A DNA stretch of 64,000 bases, taken from the NCBI GenBank assembly GCA_963965975.1, contig OZ014421.1, positions 4,019,001 to 4,083,000 of the forward strand, in the 5' to 3' direction. The position numbers were made by a program, and so were the translations under genes. Origin of the DNA: Xestospongia bergquistia. Its lineage: Eukaryota > Porifera > Demospongiae > Haplosclerida > Petrosiidae. The notes beneath the pieces are model-generated. The model ran no database searches and was not told where the DNA came from. It was given only the letters and a program-made list of their open reading frames with translations. Every line of letters starts with the position of its first letter. The stretch's first letter is position 1. This document shows positions 40,335-51,350 of the stretch, one piece after another.

Positions 40335-42945
40335 ACATTGATGACATCAACACACATAGATTTTGGTGGCCAGAATGATGCAATAGAAGGAATACAATTA
40401 CTTGCTGATCCCTTACTGTTCAATCAATGGAGGTAATAGAGATTTAAGAAATATACAACTGTAATCAAGTAAGATGTTTGTCTAATTAACAGAAACTGTT
40501 TAATATGTATACAATCACTGAGAAACAATGTCCTATCTGCAAGGAGGTCTGTTATAGTGTGTGTCGTTTATATTAACAATTAGATATATGTTGGAGAAGA
40601 GTACACAAAAATACTACTAATTTCAGTAGTTGGACATAAAGAAGACCGCATATCAGAATTGTGGTGGAAGAAAATATCTTGTTAATCAGATGAATCATCC
40701 TATCATTTGTAAGCTGTTTATTGTGGACAATAATGTCATAATAAAGCCTACAATGCATACCTTGCAATGAACGTCTAATGACTGTTAGGACAAAAGTTGC
40801 TTCATTACCTGATGTACAGATAATAGGCATTTCTCGAAACACACATTCAAGTAAAAAATCAAACAAGCCATTGTTGCTACAAGAGTAAGATGCAGGCAAT
40901 GTAATCCATCTGATATTATATCTGATAGGTCACTTACAATTGAAAGTACTACCAGACATGATTACACCTCAAGAACTTACAGATTACTTGGAATAGCTGT
41001 TAGTGCTGATTACAATGAAAGTATCCTTTTAATCTTGCTTCCATTTAGGTTCATCATGGACATCCATTCAACATCTGTAGATACAGGTCACTTAAGTTAT
41101 TATACAGCTATAAGATACCTACATTAAAACAAACACAATAGACACTGCATTAGTGAAAACACCAGGTGGAGAATGGATTGAATATGATGACAATAACGTA
41201 AATACTAACTACGATTACAACAGAAATATAGATTACATTTCAGTGAGTAAAGATAATGAAAACAATGCATCATTATGATTACCTCTTAGAGAAATGTATG
41301 TCTAGCTATATACAAGTCTGATGAGTCTGAGGTTAGCATGCAATTATTGTATATCACATAATACATATTGTAATTCATTTTGCTAACTATAGACTGTATT
41401 AAAAGTGATTGATTGTCCACCAATTTTAACATGGAGCGAAGTCAGTCGGTTGTTAAAATGTGCATACTTTACTGTTATAATATTTCTATCAGAGTCCACT
41501 TGTTGTTGTTAATGAAGACAAGGAAATAGTAAGTGCATTGCTAGCAAAGAATTTATTTTATATATTTGAATAAAGGACTGGAAAGAGATTAAGGCACCAT
41601 ACAATACTTTACAGCCAGGAGTGTGGCTAACTGCAATAGTAAACCGTGTATATATTACGTATAAATATATATATAATCAGTATATATAATAGTATATACT
41701 TGTGTAGGTGATAATGAATTACTTAATATTGTTAGCAAAAGATGTAAGTCAAATCATTTTACATGCACGTCACAGAAATTGTTAAAACTAGAGAAACATA
41801 GCCATTGTCGACTCCACATTCCTTCCATTATTAAAAGCAAGAGGCTTTAGTGGTGTTATAAAATATGTAAGGCTTTTACAATTTTAACAAAGTATGAAAA
41901 GTAATAAATTATAGGGCAAAAATCTGTTAGAGAAAGACATGATCATATTTCCTATTCATTGTCCACAACATTGGATTCTCATCGTCAGTGCCTTAATCAA
42001 CACAATATATGTTTGGGATACATTACATAGGTTGTTGATGTAAATGATAAGGTCATATCTGAAGTTGATTCATTTATATCATAATAGTCGGCCTCATTTA
42101 ATAAATAGCATATGGTAAGAAATTATTACATAAGATAACATTTAAAAAAACACAGGCTATATTTGTGTAGATTGTCAAAGTTTAAACTATCCGTTAGTAA
42201 GTGGAGGTACTGTCATTCCAAAGTACATTACACATCCGCAAATGTACTTTTATGGTACTTATATACACACAGATGTGCAACAGTGGACACATGCCATGAC
42301 ATGTACAGAAATGTAGATATATGTAAGGTATGTAAAAAGCATAGCTAAGATTTAACATTTACATTAGTCAATTAAACTTAACAGTATGTGGCAAGTTATC
42401 TCAGATTATCATATGATGAGGATAATTTTGAGGTAGAGACTGTTTATTACATGTTGACATTATTTATAAAAATAGCTGACAACTTACAAGAAATGGATCC
42501 TTAAAATTAGGTATGCTGTTCATGAAATGAGTACACTCATTATACATTAATACATTGCCTGTTAATATCTAGCTGTTCAGTAGCAGAAGTGCACATAGAA
42601 AATGTTCCACCAGATTATATAGAAACCATCAAAACTTATGTCAACTCAGGTACATAATAAATTACATAAATACTGAGTGATTATAATTTCAATCTTTGTT
42701 AACTTTAGGCTGGGATGGAGACAATGAAGTTAATTATATAATGGATCGTAAGCATACTGTTCTATAAATTCTATGTTGTGATTGATATTTAGTAGAAGAT
42801 TTAGAGGACAATGACATACCACTTCCATCATTTACATCTGAACCAGTAATAGATAAGGATGATATATTTTGTACTGAACAAAAATGGGGCAAGGAATTTT
42901 ACCTTAAAAGTTATCCAAACTTCAGATGTGACAAATCAGATCAGT
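40335..42945 (+). CDS. Many-exon gene or gene relic with a Ulp1/C48-like cysteine protease segment
   Basis: Several short GT..AG exons can be followed. They include about 40335-40432 (contains DAIEGIQLLADPLLFNQW), 41579-41638 (PYNTLQPGVWLTAI), 41708-41744, about 41800-41866, 41915-42030, 42385-42500, 42573-42650 (VHIENVPPDYIETIKTYV), 42710-42748 and about 42793-42943. The 41915-42030 exon reads DMIIFPIHCPQHWILIV and then IYVWDTLH. This matches the Ulp1/adenain pattern in which His-Trp and a later Asp supply two of the three catalytic residues, and the preceding PGVWL fits the family's N-terminal substrate-groove motif. The catalytic Cys region after it is not clear. Stops lie in possible exons near 42,085 and 42,313. 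Such proteases process SUMO-like proteins in hosts and also occur in large DNA transposons; which applies here is unknown. Exon borders are by eye. Confidence 0.5.
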
Positions 42946-43300
42946 ATGTTTTTCATATATGTGAATACATATTGATCAAATTTGTACTGAAATGCTTTGA
43001 AAGAAAGTCAGATATTTGAATATTAATTGGAAACCCTGAAGTTATATTGGACTTACAAACCAATCTTAAGCCAATAAGAGTCTCATATCCTACAACATAA
43101 GCACTTGATGCACAATCAATAATGCTTTGAGCAGAGTATACTACACTAATGTTTGCTATTGCTGCCTAGGCATCAATACAAAAACACTGACCTTCAGAGA
43201 TCTTTCAGTGCAGTCTCATATCCAAAATAATACAAATTTCCTTGTAGTATTGTCATGTGGTGATGAGACATTAATTAGGCATTAATTAGGCTTCTGCAGC
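42946..43300. other. Short spacer between the protease gene and the reverse-transcriptase relic
   Basis: I see no supported gene or structured repeat, apart from a small direct repeat GGCATTAATTA near 43,280. Confidence 0.4.
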
Positions 43301-43574
43301 AGCACATACCGAGGTTTTAAGATCCACCTACAGGAGTGTGCTGCTAACTTCAACAGAGTTGCTCACCCTCTCCCAAGGTATTACACGAGACTAGCATTTT
43401 ATATCTTCAATTTCCTTTAATAAGAACAATACGGTCAAGAATATTAAAACGACCACATGAGGTGAGTTCAACTATAATAGTCTCGCGTTGCCAGCCCCTC
43501 CCTCTCAGAATTTTAATTTGTGGTTGGATCAGCCAAATACACTAGCCAACAGTATGGTTACTTCGGAAGACTCA

Positions 43575-43985
43575 ATTACTTGTAAAACCTGACTTCAACT
43601 CTGAGGCAAAGAGGGTCTCTGCTGGTTCTGGGATACAGGTCAGTTCAGATAGATTTGAATATCTTGGAGGTACTTAGCCTATTGGATCTCACAACTCCAT
43701 AAGACAAATTGCTAAAAATAAGATTAGTCTTTGGTGTGAAGAGTTTAACTCCCTGAACTTCATCGCTACGTCCCATCCTCATGGGATACAGAAACCGGCT
43801 ATGTTTGCATTAGGACAATTTTCTTTCTCAAATTCGATTTGTGGCCCCTTCATTGAACTTATTAACAACCAATCAACATCTGCAAACCCAGTGAACTGTA
43901 GCTGGAAACAACTCTGGATCAAAACCTTCATTCAAGGAAAAAAGAGGAAGTATAAAAAGGATAATGCAGCTTTTTCTTTATAACA
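43575..43985 (+). pseudogene. Decayed reverse-transcriptase fragment (non-LTR type likely)
   Basis: Reading from about 43,590 gives a frame with RFEYLGGT, a stop, PIGSH, then ISLWCEEFNSLNF and a Trp-containing tail (NCSWKQLWIKTF) to a stop near 43,981. The LGG(x)PIG sequence is the motif of the thumb-proximal part of non-LTR reverse transcriptases. A TAG interrupts it, and no catalytic YADD-type motif is visible upstream. Base composition is less AT-rich than the neighbours, as expected for an inserted element. The family is uncertain. Confidence 0.4.
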
Positions 43986-44349
43986 AACTAGGCCTATGGA
44001 TCTTCTCGAAGCTGTGTATTGTTGACATGAGGATGATAAAATGCAACAATGTGACCAACGGGTACTTGAGATAGAACATTCTACCTTCATCCTACTGATT
44101 CTCTCAACTTGTGGACAGATAGGCAAATGTGCAACATCATTCTATAGCATCTCTTCTAAGTGACAAAAGTGGGACATCCTATAATAAGACCATCGAACAG
44201 ATTAGATGAAAACTGAATTTTGCTCTATTGCATTCCTCTATTCTCTACATAAGGGGCAGCAGTTTCTCCAAATCGAAGCCAATTAAAGAGTCTTCAATAG
44301 ACCTTCAAGTCAGTTAAGGCATATTTTAATAGCTAACTGAGATATAATG

Positions 44350-44600
44350 ATCATTATTATTATTATTAATTGTTGTTATTATTATAATTTCAGGATGCAT
44401 TATGTCTCTGCCTATGGCTGGTCCAATTTTTAAAAAATAACATTATTATTGTCATTGTTACCGTTGTTGTTCTTTTTATTATTACTATTATCATTATTAT
44501 TATCATAGCTATTACTATTATTATTATTTTTATCATCATTATTATTGTTATTATCATTATTAAGTATTACTATTATCATCAATATAATACGATATGATTA
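44350..44600. repeat. ATT/ATC trinucleotide microsatellite
   Basis: Interrupted runs of ATTATTATT, GTTGTT and ATCATT fill most of the stretch. It may descend from the 3' tail of the retroelement relic just upstream. Confidence 0.8.
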
Positions 44601-44707
44601 CAATAGCCTTAAACCCTAATTTGCCAGCATCAAGCCTTAAGATTTCTATTGCAAACCGTAATTGATCCGTCATCTATATGAGTAAAAATTGCGAATGGAG
44701 TATGTAC

Positions 44708-44737
44708 TATGGCATTCCAAACTGGACAAAATTATGT
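44708..44737 (+). mobile_element. Solo terminal sequence of the 3.9-kb transposon family
   Basis: Thirty bases from TATGGCATTCC to AAATTATGT are identical to the outer end of the transposon at 51349, after which the sequence diverges at once. I find no inverted partner nearby. It is either an end fragment or one end of a diverged relative. Confidence 0.75.
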
Positions 44738-44813
44738 AGACTCTTTGACCCACAAACCTCATGTACTTAGCTACGTGAGAGCCCTAATTAGTTAGACAGT
44801 AACAGCAAGCTTA

Positions 44814-46141
44814 TTATGTCAAGGTATAAAGTGCAGGAGGATAAAGTGCAGGATTATAAGGAGAAGGGGCGGGTATTGATGGGTTAAAAGATGGAGGATG
44901 CTCTTGAGCTGTGGTTAAAGGTGCTGGAGGTGTGTCTAGCCTTGCTAATGAGATTGGAGGATGGTTTGTAGTAGTCATTGAGCTAGGATGATCTGATGGT
45001 GTCCAAGTTCAACCTACATTACGGAATGGATTTCTGACATTATGGAATGGGTTTCTCACATTGTGGAATGGATTCTCAGGTAAATTAATCTTTCTTTTTT
45101 TATGTTGGTGTCCAATAAATAGTACTACAACAACAATAATCACAAATCCAACAACACTTCAAATTGTAGCCCCGATGATAGTTCCAGTATGATCAATTGT
45201 GTCTAGAAAATATTTTGTAATAATATCAATTTTAAAAAAATTACAAGAGCAAAATCTAATGGTGTTACTACTATCAGTAGTACTAGCTGAATCTGTGGTG
45301 TTAAAGAAAAGATGACTATTAAATTATCATATTAGATGGTACGCTAGTACTATTAAAGTGTGGCATGTTACTATAGCAACAGTGACTGTATAATATATTG
45401 TGACTGCACAGTATTGTTACTATGGCAACAGTGAGTATAATGTATTGTCACTATATTAAATCATCTACTTACAACAGGTAATGGTGACGTCTTCATTACG
45501 TCCACAGTTATAATCTTCATTGCCAGGACATCTCTGACATGTTGTTAGACAACTATCACATTCTAGATCATCCAACCAAATTGATTGAGAAGTATACCCT
45601 CATCTATGAAAAGTATGGAGATAACAACTGATCATGTAGTCTTACTCACATAGACAGATGCTCAAATCGATAATAGGTATTATAACCAAATTTTTTGCAT
45701 GTTGATATAGCTCTGTATAATCCAAAAGAGTCATCACAAACTGTTCCCCATCTTCCATTACAGTACACTTCAATCAGTCCTTCATTGACATAGTTGCCTC
45801 CCGTGAGATGTACTATACCATTATATCTGTTGTTTCAGATATGAGTAGAATCTGTGAGATGACCAGAGCATTAAATATCAATCTATTTATAGTTATTACT
45901 GCATAGTTCAACTTTCCATCCATACATTTCCAAGTTTATTCAAGCATTTTTCTTGCCAGTATCCTCTATCCGTCCACACATCCACCCTTTTTATAACTTA
46001 CAACATGTCACAGAGATATCATTATTATCAGTACAAGAGCTACTGATAATATGACTCACAGTACATTGAAATACCATTTGATATTGACTACTAGAACATG
46101 ACACATCATCAAATAGAGCTGGTCTAAAATCAATACCAAAC
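44814..46141 (-). pseudogene. Scavenger-receptor (SRCR) membrane protein, decayed
   Basis: Reading on the minus strand, exon 46141-46002 encodes the C-terminal half of an SRCR domain (GFGIDFRPALFDDVSC to the closing VTCC). About 45834-45650 encodes the first half of a second SRCR domain (LTGGNYVNEGLIEVYCNGRW then GTVCDDSF), and 45603-45475 its second half (IWLDDLECDSC, NCGRNEDVTITC). Both have the usual Cys spacing. About 45180-44814 gives a short linker, a hydrophobic helix (VVGFVIIVVVVLFIG), a basic KKRK stop-transfer, three NPFHNVR-like repeats and a Pro-rich tail ending in TAA. In-frame stops occur at the start of the 45603 exon, just before the helix, and after the third repeat. The family binds extracellular ligands at the cell surface. 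No first half of the first SRCR or signal peptide is identified. A related stretch at 46200-46280 may be another exon. Confidence 0.7.
45375..45465. repeat. Short tandem duplication in an intron of the SRCR gene
   Basis: Two copies of a roughly 45-bp unit built on TTACTATGGCAACAGTGA and TATAATGTATTGTCACT, differing at several positions. Confidence 0.6.
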
Positions 46142-46144
46142 CTA

Positions 46145-47515
46145 CAATCTATGATAACATTAATGATTTAGTAATAACTAGTGGTTTATAAACTAACAAG
46201 TCTTGTTCTGCATAAGACCAAGAAGAAGCTCCAGAATAAGTAATGATAATAAAACTTTTCAATGACATTATCTTTAAGCTTAGCAACATATTTGTATAAT
46301 TATATATTAGACCTAAGCATGCATGTATTCATGTTCATATATGTCTACTTTGTATAAATATTTTACAATAATAACTCTAGATGCTCACATCCAGATCGCT
46401 AGCAAAACCCTCCTGTTCTTTAATTTTTAATATCATTTCAATGAAACAACGTAAATATTTGATGAGACACTGGAATTGAACAGTTTCTTATTTGTCGTTG
46501 TCTTTATGGCACCTATGCTGATATCTTATATGAGCATTTAATTGGCTCAGAATAGCCTTCCATGCTAATTCCATTTGTTTCTTTTTTCTGAACATTATCT
46601 ATTATTATCAAGGAAAAAAGCAATAATACTCTTATATTGTAAGGCTGCCTAAATTGTGTATCCATCATGCATGATCTCATAATGCCAAGAAGTTTAAGTA
46701 AAGTTACCAGTTGGACGTCTGGACATAAGACTGTTATAACAGTGCTTTAATGAGTGTGGTCAGTATTAATACAAACCAATATATGGTCACATGATGATTT
46801 ATTGTTTCCAATAACTCCCTTGACTTTATCAATGATTTAGGTTAGCTAAAACTCTACACACTAAGAAATTTCTAGATATGATTTATAAATATACATCGAT
46901 AAGCTCATAAATAGAAGAGACTACTAAATTAAAGTGTAAAAATGTAATATATCTTGATTCCTCACTCACTGTCATATTAGGTAGACAAATATTAGTTGAT
47001 ATCTGCTATCCAGAAAATGTTATTGTTAAAATATGTATAACAATCTCTTCACTGGTAATTGTAAACATATATTAGGACTATAAGCCTTGGGAGAGAGTGT
47101 ACCACCAGCTATACCATTAACAGTTGAGAACATCACTAAAACAAAAATACAAATTGTAAGGATTTTTATACATGTGTTTTATCACTTCTATTAATTCATC
47201 CTTCTGTCTACATGTACATCATCCATTCATTCACCCATCATGTACTTACATAGTTGCTTCAAATTTCCGAGATATGTGTCCTGATAGAAATATAAACTTA
47301 ATATTTGAGATAACAACATACTCTTCAATATGTGGTGGCAACATAATTGTTTATATACCCAGTCCTGGGTATATACACAGCTCATGAATTGTATAACAGT
47401 AATAAACTAGATCAAAGTGAAGACCAAAGAAACTATAAACAAATTATACTCTCAATAGCAGTACTATGAATTCAAGTATAGATAAGCAATACCCTATTAA
47501 ATAACAGGTTTATAG
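46145..47515. other. Intergenic or intronic, holding one copy of a duplicated segment
   Basis: About 46665-46890 is clearly related to 48730-48975 in the same orientation; shared words include GCCAAGAA, TCTGGACAT, GTGTGGTCA and GTTAGCTAAAA. A minus-strand reading near 47,130 (MFSTVNGIAGGTLSP after a TTTTAG acceptor) might be a 5' exon of the SRCR gene but is not secure. CATC-rich low-complexity sequence lies around 47,200. Confidence 0.45.
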
Positions 47516-47590
47516 CCATTTCGTCTAATCCCGTTTCGTCTAATCCCATTTCGTCTAACAAAATGTACAATTGTCCCATTTCGTCTAAAA
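47516..47590. repeat. 15-bp tandem repeat (TTTCGTCTAATCC)
   Basis: Three consecutive 15-bp copies of (C)ATTTCGTCTAATCCC, then a spacer containing the palindrome ACAATTGT, then a fourth copy. Arrays like this are often found at transposon ends, but I see no inverted partner. Confidence 0.75.
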
Positions 47591-47934
47591 ACTACATTGA
47601 ATTAAATAACAGTAATTACAAAGATACCCAATGGCTATATGCCCTTCTGTCACAGCTTGTTTTATATATCTGCCCATCTGCTGTTCTTCGATTGAGTGTG
47701 TACCTATAAGAGTCTTTAAATCTAGTCAGTAGTTCCCTAACTGTTAAGCAACATAACTACGCAGCAACCTTTACTGGAGCTAAGAAAGACATTAAAGAAC
47801 TTGATAGCAAAGGGTTATTAAGGGTCTTTATAATATTTTGGTGGGTGTGGTCAATATTATAATACTGAAAATTACAATTTTCTAATGCTGTAAATTTTCT
47901 AGAAAATTTTAGGGCATTTAGAATTAAATTTCAC

Positions 47935-48230
47935 AATTACTATTTTGTTGTTGTTGTTACTTTTAGTATTGCTGACAATATTGATATACTCTTACTGTTC
48001 AATGGATCTTCATATATATCTCCAGTCTCATCACTCCATTTATTAAGATTGTTTATGATAACTGCAGTGCTTTCAGGAGATGATGAGAGGAGACTAATAT
48101 TCCATTCTTTTCCTGTTTGTTGTATATTGATCAATTTACTCATTACATCTTCACTTTGTTTGACACTTGGTCTAGTAAGACAAACAATATTTGTCGTCAT
48201 CATTCCACTGAACACTTCCAGTATCTCCTA
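47935..48230 (-). CDS. Unrecognised terminal coding exon
   Basis: An open frame starts at a good acceptor (TTTTTTAATAG, near 48,230) and runs about 95 codons to TAG. It is polar and helix-prone, with SVKQSEDVMSKLINIQQTG, a Trp in KEWNISLLSSS, then INNLNKWSDETGDIYEDP and a closing Lys/Thr run. Composition and the intact splice site suggest real coding sequence. I do not recognise the domain. It lies on the same strand as the SRCR and death-fold copies. Confidence 0.4.
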
Positions 48231-48234
48231 TTAA

Positions 48235-49005
48235 AAAACAGAGTTAGCATGCAATACAGTACACACATAGTAATATCTACTATAACACAGTACAATACAT
48301 AGACAACACAATATAGAAGAGAGGACAACAGTACTGTCTACAATCTATGTTCACTACAGTAATGAATTATGAAATATGATGCAAATGATCATTGTAAATA
48401 CTGGAATACACAAAAGATGGAATTGGGCAGGTTAGTAATGGTGATTCTATTGAGAAGAAGTCTCTAGCAATTATACTAACTTATTAATACAGCATTGTTT
48501 TTGATACATTTTAACCACATTCTTAGCAAACTAATCAGAATGCTTAAAATCTATGACATCATCTGTCACATGAACGTTCAATAAAACATTGATAATAAAC
48601 ATTTTGAAATTATGGATAAAAGTATAGTTCTTTCAAATGTAGTTCTTGAAGCTATCACAAATATAAGATAGTCGCTATTTCTTATATTTTCAGGACTGAA
48701 CCTCTTTGACTGGCATCTACTATCTTAACTATGAGTGACATATCATGTTGTCATAGTGCCAAGAAATTTAACCAAGTTACATGACATCCTTTCCCACATT
48801 AAGCAAGTGAACATCTGGACATGAGACTACATCAAAATAGCAGTTTAAGAGGTGTGGTCAATATTAAAACATGGGTCACCTGATAATTGTGTTTTATTTC
48901 TAATCACTCCCTTTACTTTATTTACGATACAAGTTAGCTAAAATTGTTGACACTAAGGAATTCATAAGAAATGGGGTTCTGGGGAGGAGACTAAGCTGAT
49001 GTTAA
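48235..49005. other. Intergenic, holding the second copy of a duplicated segment
   Basis: About 48730-48975 matches 46665-46890, as described for that region. Nothing else is supported. Confidence 0.5.
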
Positions 49006-49009
49006 TTCT

Positions 49010-49350
49010 TTTATATTTATTACTCTTGTATTCTCTTGTTATCTCATGAATATTGAATATAGGTAACATCTCATGATCATTATGTTATATGGTAATAGTT
49101 GAGACAATCTTATTTTAGACAGTAGTAGTTTATTTTAACTCCACCCATAATATTGTTGGCATATTGTTTATACACTAATTCTTCAACTCTCATAACAGAC
49201 TTGGAAAAGAAACAAAGTACATATTAATGCTGACATACAATGCAACAATGAATCTTGTATAGCAGTCTGTTAAAGTAGGTGGGATTAGTATACTACTATA
49301 ACATGAAGGGACTTGACTGATTATAATTTGAAGTGTTCATAACATAGCAG
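49010..49350. repeat. Segmental duplicate of the 3' flank of the death-fold genes (copy 1)
   Basis: Related over about 340 bp to 55540-55895 in the same orientation. Shared words include CATTATGTTATATGGTA, TATTAATGCTGACATACA and GGGACTTGACTGA. In each case it lies about 1 kb or less downstream (minus-strand sense) of death-fold gene exons, so it is probably the duplicated 3' flank of a gene copy. Confidence 0.75.
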
Positions 49351-49496
49351 GAAACTCTTACTATTATTACTACAAACATGTAATTAGAAACATTGTGAAC
49401 TGGTGGCTATATATAAATAAATTAGTTAAAAGTAGAGTTGTATTGCAGATACAGTGTGTATGTTATGATATAATCATGTCTAGAAGTCTGACTACA

Positions 49497-49904
49497 TCAA
49501 TGGTTATGCGAAAGAGGCCTGGATGTTTGGGTAAGTTTATAGTAATGTTCATTTTTTGATCTTTCACCAAACAAAAACAGTCCCAGCAGCAGGGTCCCAT
49601 ACCTCAAGCTTACCTAACACTCCAGAACAAAGCGCACGAGCCACACCCAACCCACGCAACGCGTGCATCCATTCCTGGTACGTCAATATGTACTACATCA
49701 ACTCCTGGGATGACTACCAACAACGAAAAAGACGCTAACCTTTGAACCTAGTTTTGAGTATAAATAGGACTGTTTTCATTCATGCATTTATTATTATGTA
49801 GCCACTGATGATGGCAGTTGATCTAACTGTTGAAACGTTTGGCAAAGAAAATTGTTTTTGTTTGGTGAAAGATCAAAAAATGAACATTACTATCAATGGT
49901 TATG
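49497..49904 (+). mobile_element. Small Penelope-like relic with perfect 41-bp inverted arms and hammerhead-like core
   Basis: A 12-bp direct repeat TCAATGGTTATG (49497-49508 and 49893-49904) brackets the element. Inside it, 49539-49579 and 49853-49893 are perfect inverted repeats of 41 bp. A 3' coding scrap (frame from about 49556) ends in SWDDYQQRKRR and a stop at about 49738. It is followed by GTATAAATAG and then the hammerhead-like core at 49805-49835. This arrangement (end of an ORF, TATA-like box, hammerhead, terminal repeat) resembles Penelope-like retroelements. Its GC-richer composition also sets it apart. The class assignment is inference. Confidence 0.6.
49801..49843 (+). ncRNA. 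Hammerhead-ribozyme-like core
   Basis: CTGATGA at 49805-49811 and GAAA at 49832-49835 are the two invariant strands of the hammerhead core, spaced by a perfect 5-bp stem II (CAGTT 49815-49819 with AACTG 49825-49829, loop GATCT). The 5' strand of stem III and the cleavage triplet are not evident upstream, so it may be incomplete or inactive. Confidence 0.45.
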
Positions 49905-50330
49905 ATAGCTCACTATAAGCAATACAATGGTGTGAGTTGTGCTTTAATATGTTTGTGGTATGTAGTCTCATCTCTAGACTGCAATGCATCACAAAGCTAA
50001 AAGGTAATCAGGAGACTTTGCTAAAATGTCTTTAGTCTCATTCACAGACTACTATGTCCCTAAAGCAAAAAGGCTCAGGGAGGATGGAAATCTGGGAACA
50101 AGACAATGAGGTATGACATCTAAAATATTTTTGTTGCTATTTTGAAATTCTACATGTGTATATAATGTAATTAAACAAGAAAGAGAATGTTTTGTTACTT
50201 ATGAATATTATTACTATATCAGTGTAACTAAACCCACAGTGCTAAGGTTATATAAACTGAACACACACTCACATATTTGGATTCACTCACTCAATAATAT
50301 AATAGCTACTGTACATGCTATAATATTTAC
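49905..50330. other. Intergenic, no supported gene
   Basis: AT-rich sequence with one short plus-strand coding-like stretch near 50,020-50,110 that I cannot assign. Confidence 0.4.
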
Positions 50331-50334
50331 CTTT

Positions 50335-51120
50335 TAGAGTCTTCTGTTTCTCTATTTCTTTCTGTCTCTCAGCAGCCACTGACACAAATTTCTTCTCAAT
50401 AACTAACAGAAAAAAAAGTGATCAACAATGTATAATTTTTGATAGACATGAGACATAAACTATGTTAGTGGTAGCTATTGTATTAATAATACCTTTCTTT
50501 CTTTTTGGAAATGATGTCGAATTTTCAACTTGTTTTTCTTTCATTTCTACATACAATAACATTGTACTCAGTATCATAAATTATATTCATGATCTCAAAT
50601 AGAATAATTTATAAGCAAAATTTATATGTGTCCAAAAATACAAAAATGGTACCTAGCATGCAAATGAATTTTGAAAAAATGCTAGTGTAGAAACAGTTGC
50701 TACTAATCAATCTTGAGCAGGAAGTCAATGTAATTTCGTATTCATAAAGGTCAATCATTGAACTTGTCACACTAAAACTTAATAACTTACTGTTTAAGAT
50801 GTCTGCATAGCAACAATTTACACACAAAATTTGTTTGTGCATTAGGTACTATTTTTATATTTATGGTCACATATATACATGTACAAATTTAGGATACTAA
50901 ACAAGTATTAACAAATACTACTACCTTCATTTATTGAATTTATTTCCATTATCTTCCTTGTTAATTGTTATCCGTTATATTAATATGAATTACCTTGTAA
51001 CTTCGGTTTTAATATCTCATTTTTTCTTTCTTTTTCTCTCTTAGCTGTAATGTCAATGATGTTAACATCTGCTGATGTTCCTCTATTTCTCTTTGTTTCT
51101 TAACTGAATTATTCTTATTA
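50335..51120 (-). pseudogene. Coiled-coil 3' end of a third death-fold gene copy (copy C)
   Basis: Minus-strand exons with good borders occur at about 51120-50990, 50550-50490 and 50402-50338. They encode Lys/Glu/Gln-rich heptads: VKKQREIEEHQQMLTSL, then KNEILKPKLQ in another frame, then EMKEKQVENSTSFPKRKK, then IEKKFVSVAAERQKEIEKQK. The last exon aligns with the tail of copy B at 59145-59333 (ISQRERNQQIEKLKQSLKG), which makes it a paralogue. A frameshift is needed within the first exon. The 5' part of the gene is absent: the transposon begins at 51,351, just upstream in gene sense. Confidence 0.55.
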
Positions 51121-51350
51121 ACTAAAATTAATTCACAAGTGTACGGAAAAATAAATGATACAAAGTTTGTAATGGCTTATATAATTGTATTAATTAAATT
51201 TTCCTTGGTTTAGAATGATGTTGTTTGATATCAGAAACAAGTTAAAGAAATAGACCATTCCCAATCACAGACAACATCAGACCAATGTATAATGTCTGTA
51301 AGTCTAGTGCAACAATCCCAGATTAGGTTATTTATATTGATATCTATCTA

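Noticed and set aside
40573-40899. A 108-codon minus-strand ORF (contains LLECVFREMPIICTSGNEA).
   Set aside because: It lies within the span of the plus-strand protease gene, starts at no clear signal and matches no motif I know. It may be chance, so I did not annotate it.
43190-43400. Catalytic palm domain of a reverse transcriptase upstream of the LGG(x)PIG stretch.
   Set aside because: No YADD-like or other catalytic motif can be read in any frame, so only the downstream fragment is annotated.
49801-49843. Calling the hammerhead-like core an active ribozyme.
   Set aside because: Only the CTGATGA/GAAA strands and stem II are visible. No convincing cleavage triplet or stem III partner was found upstream.
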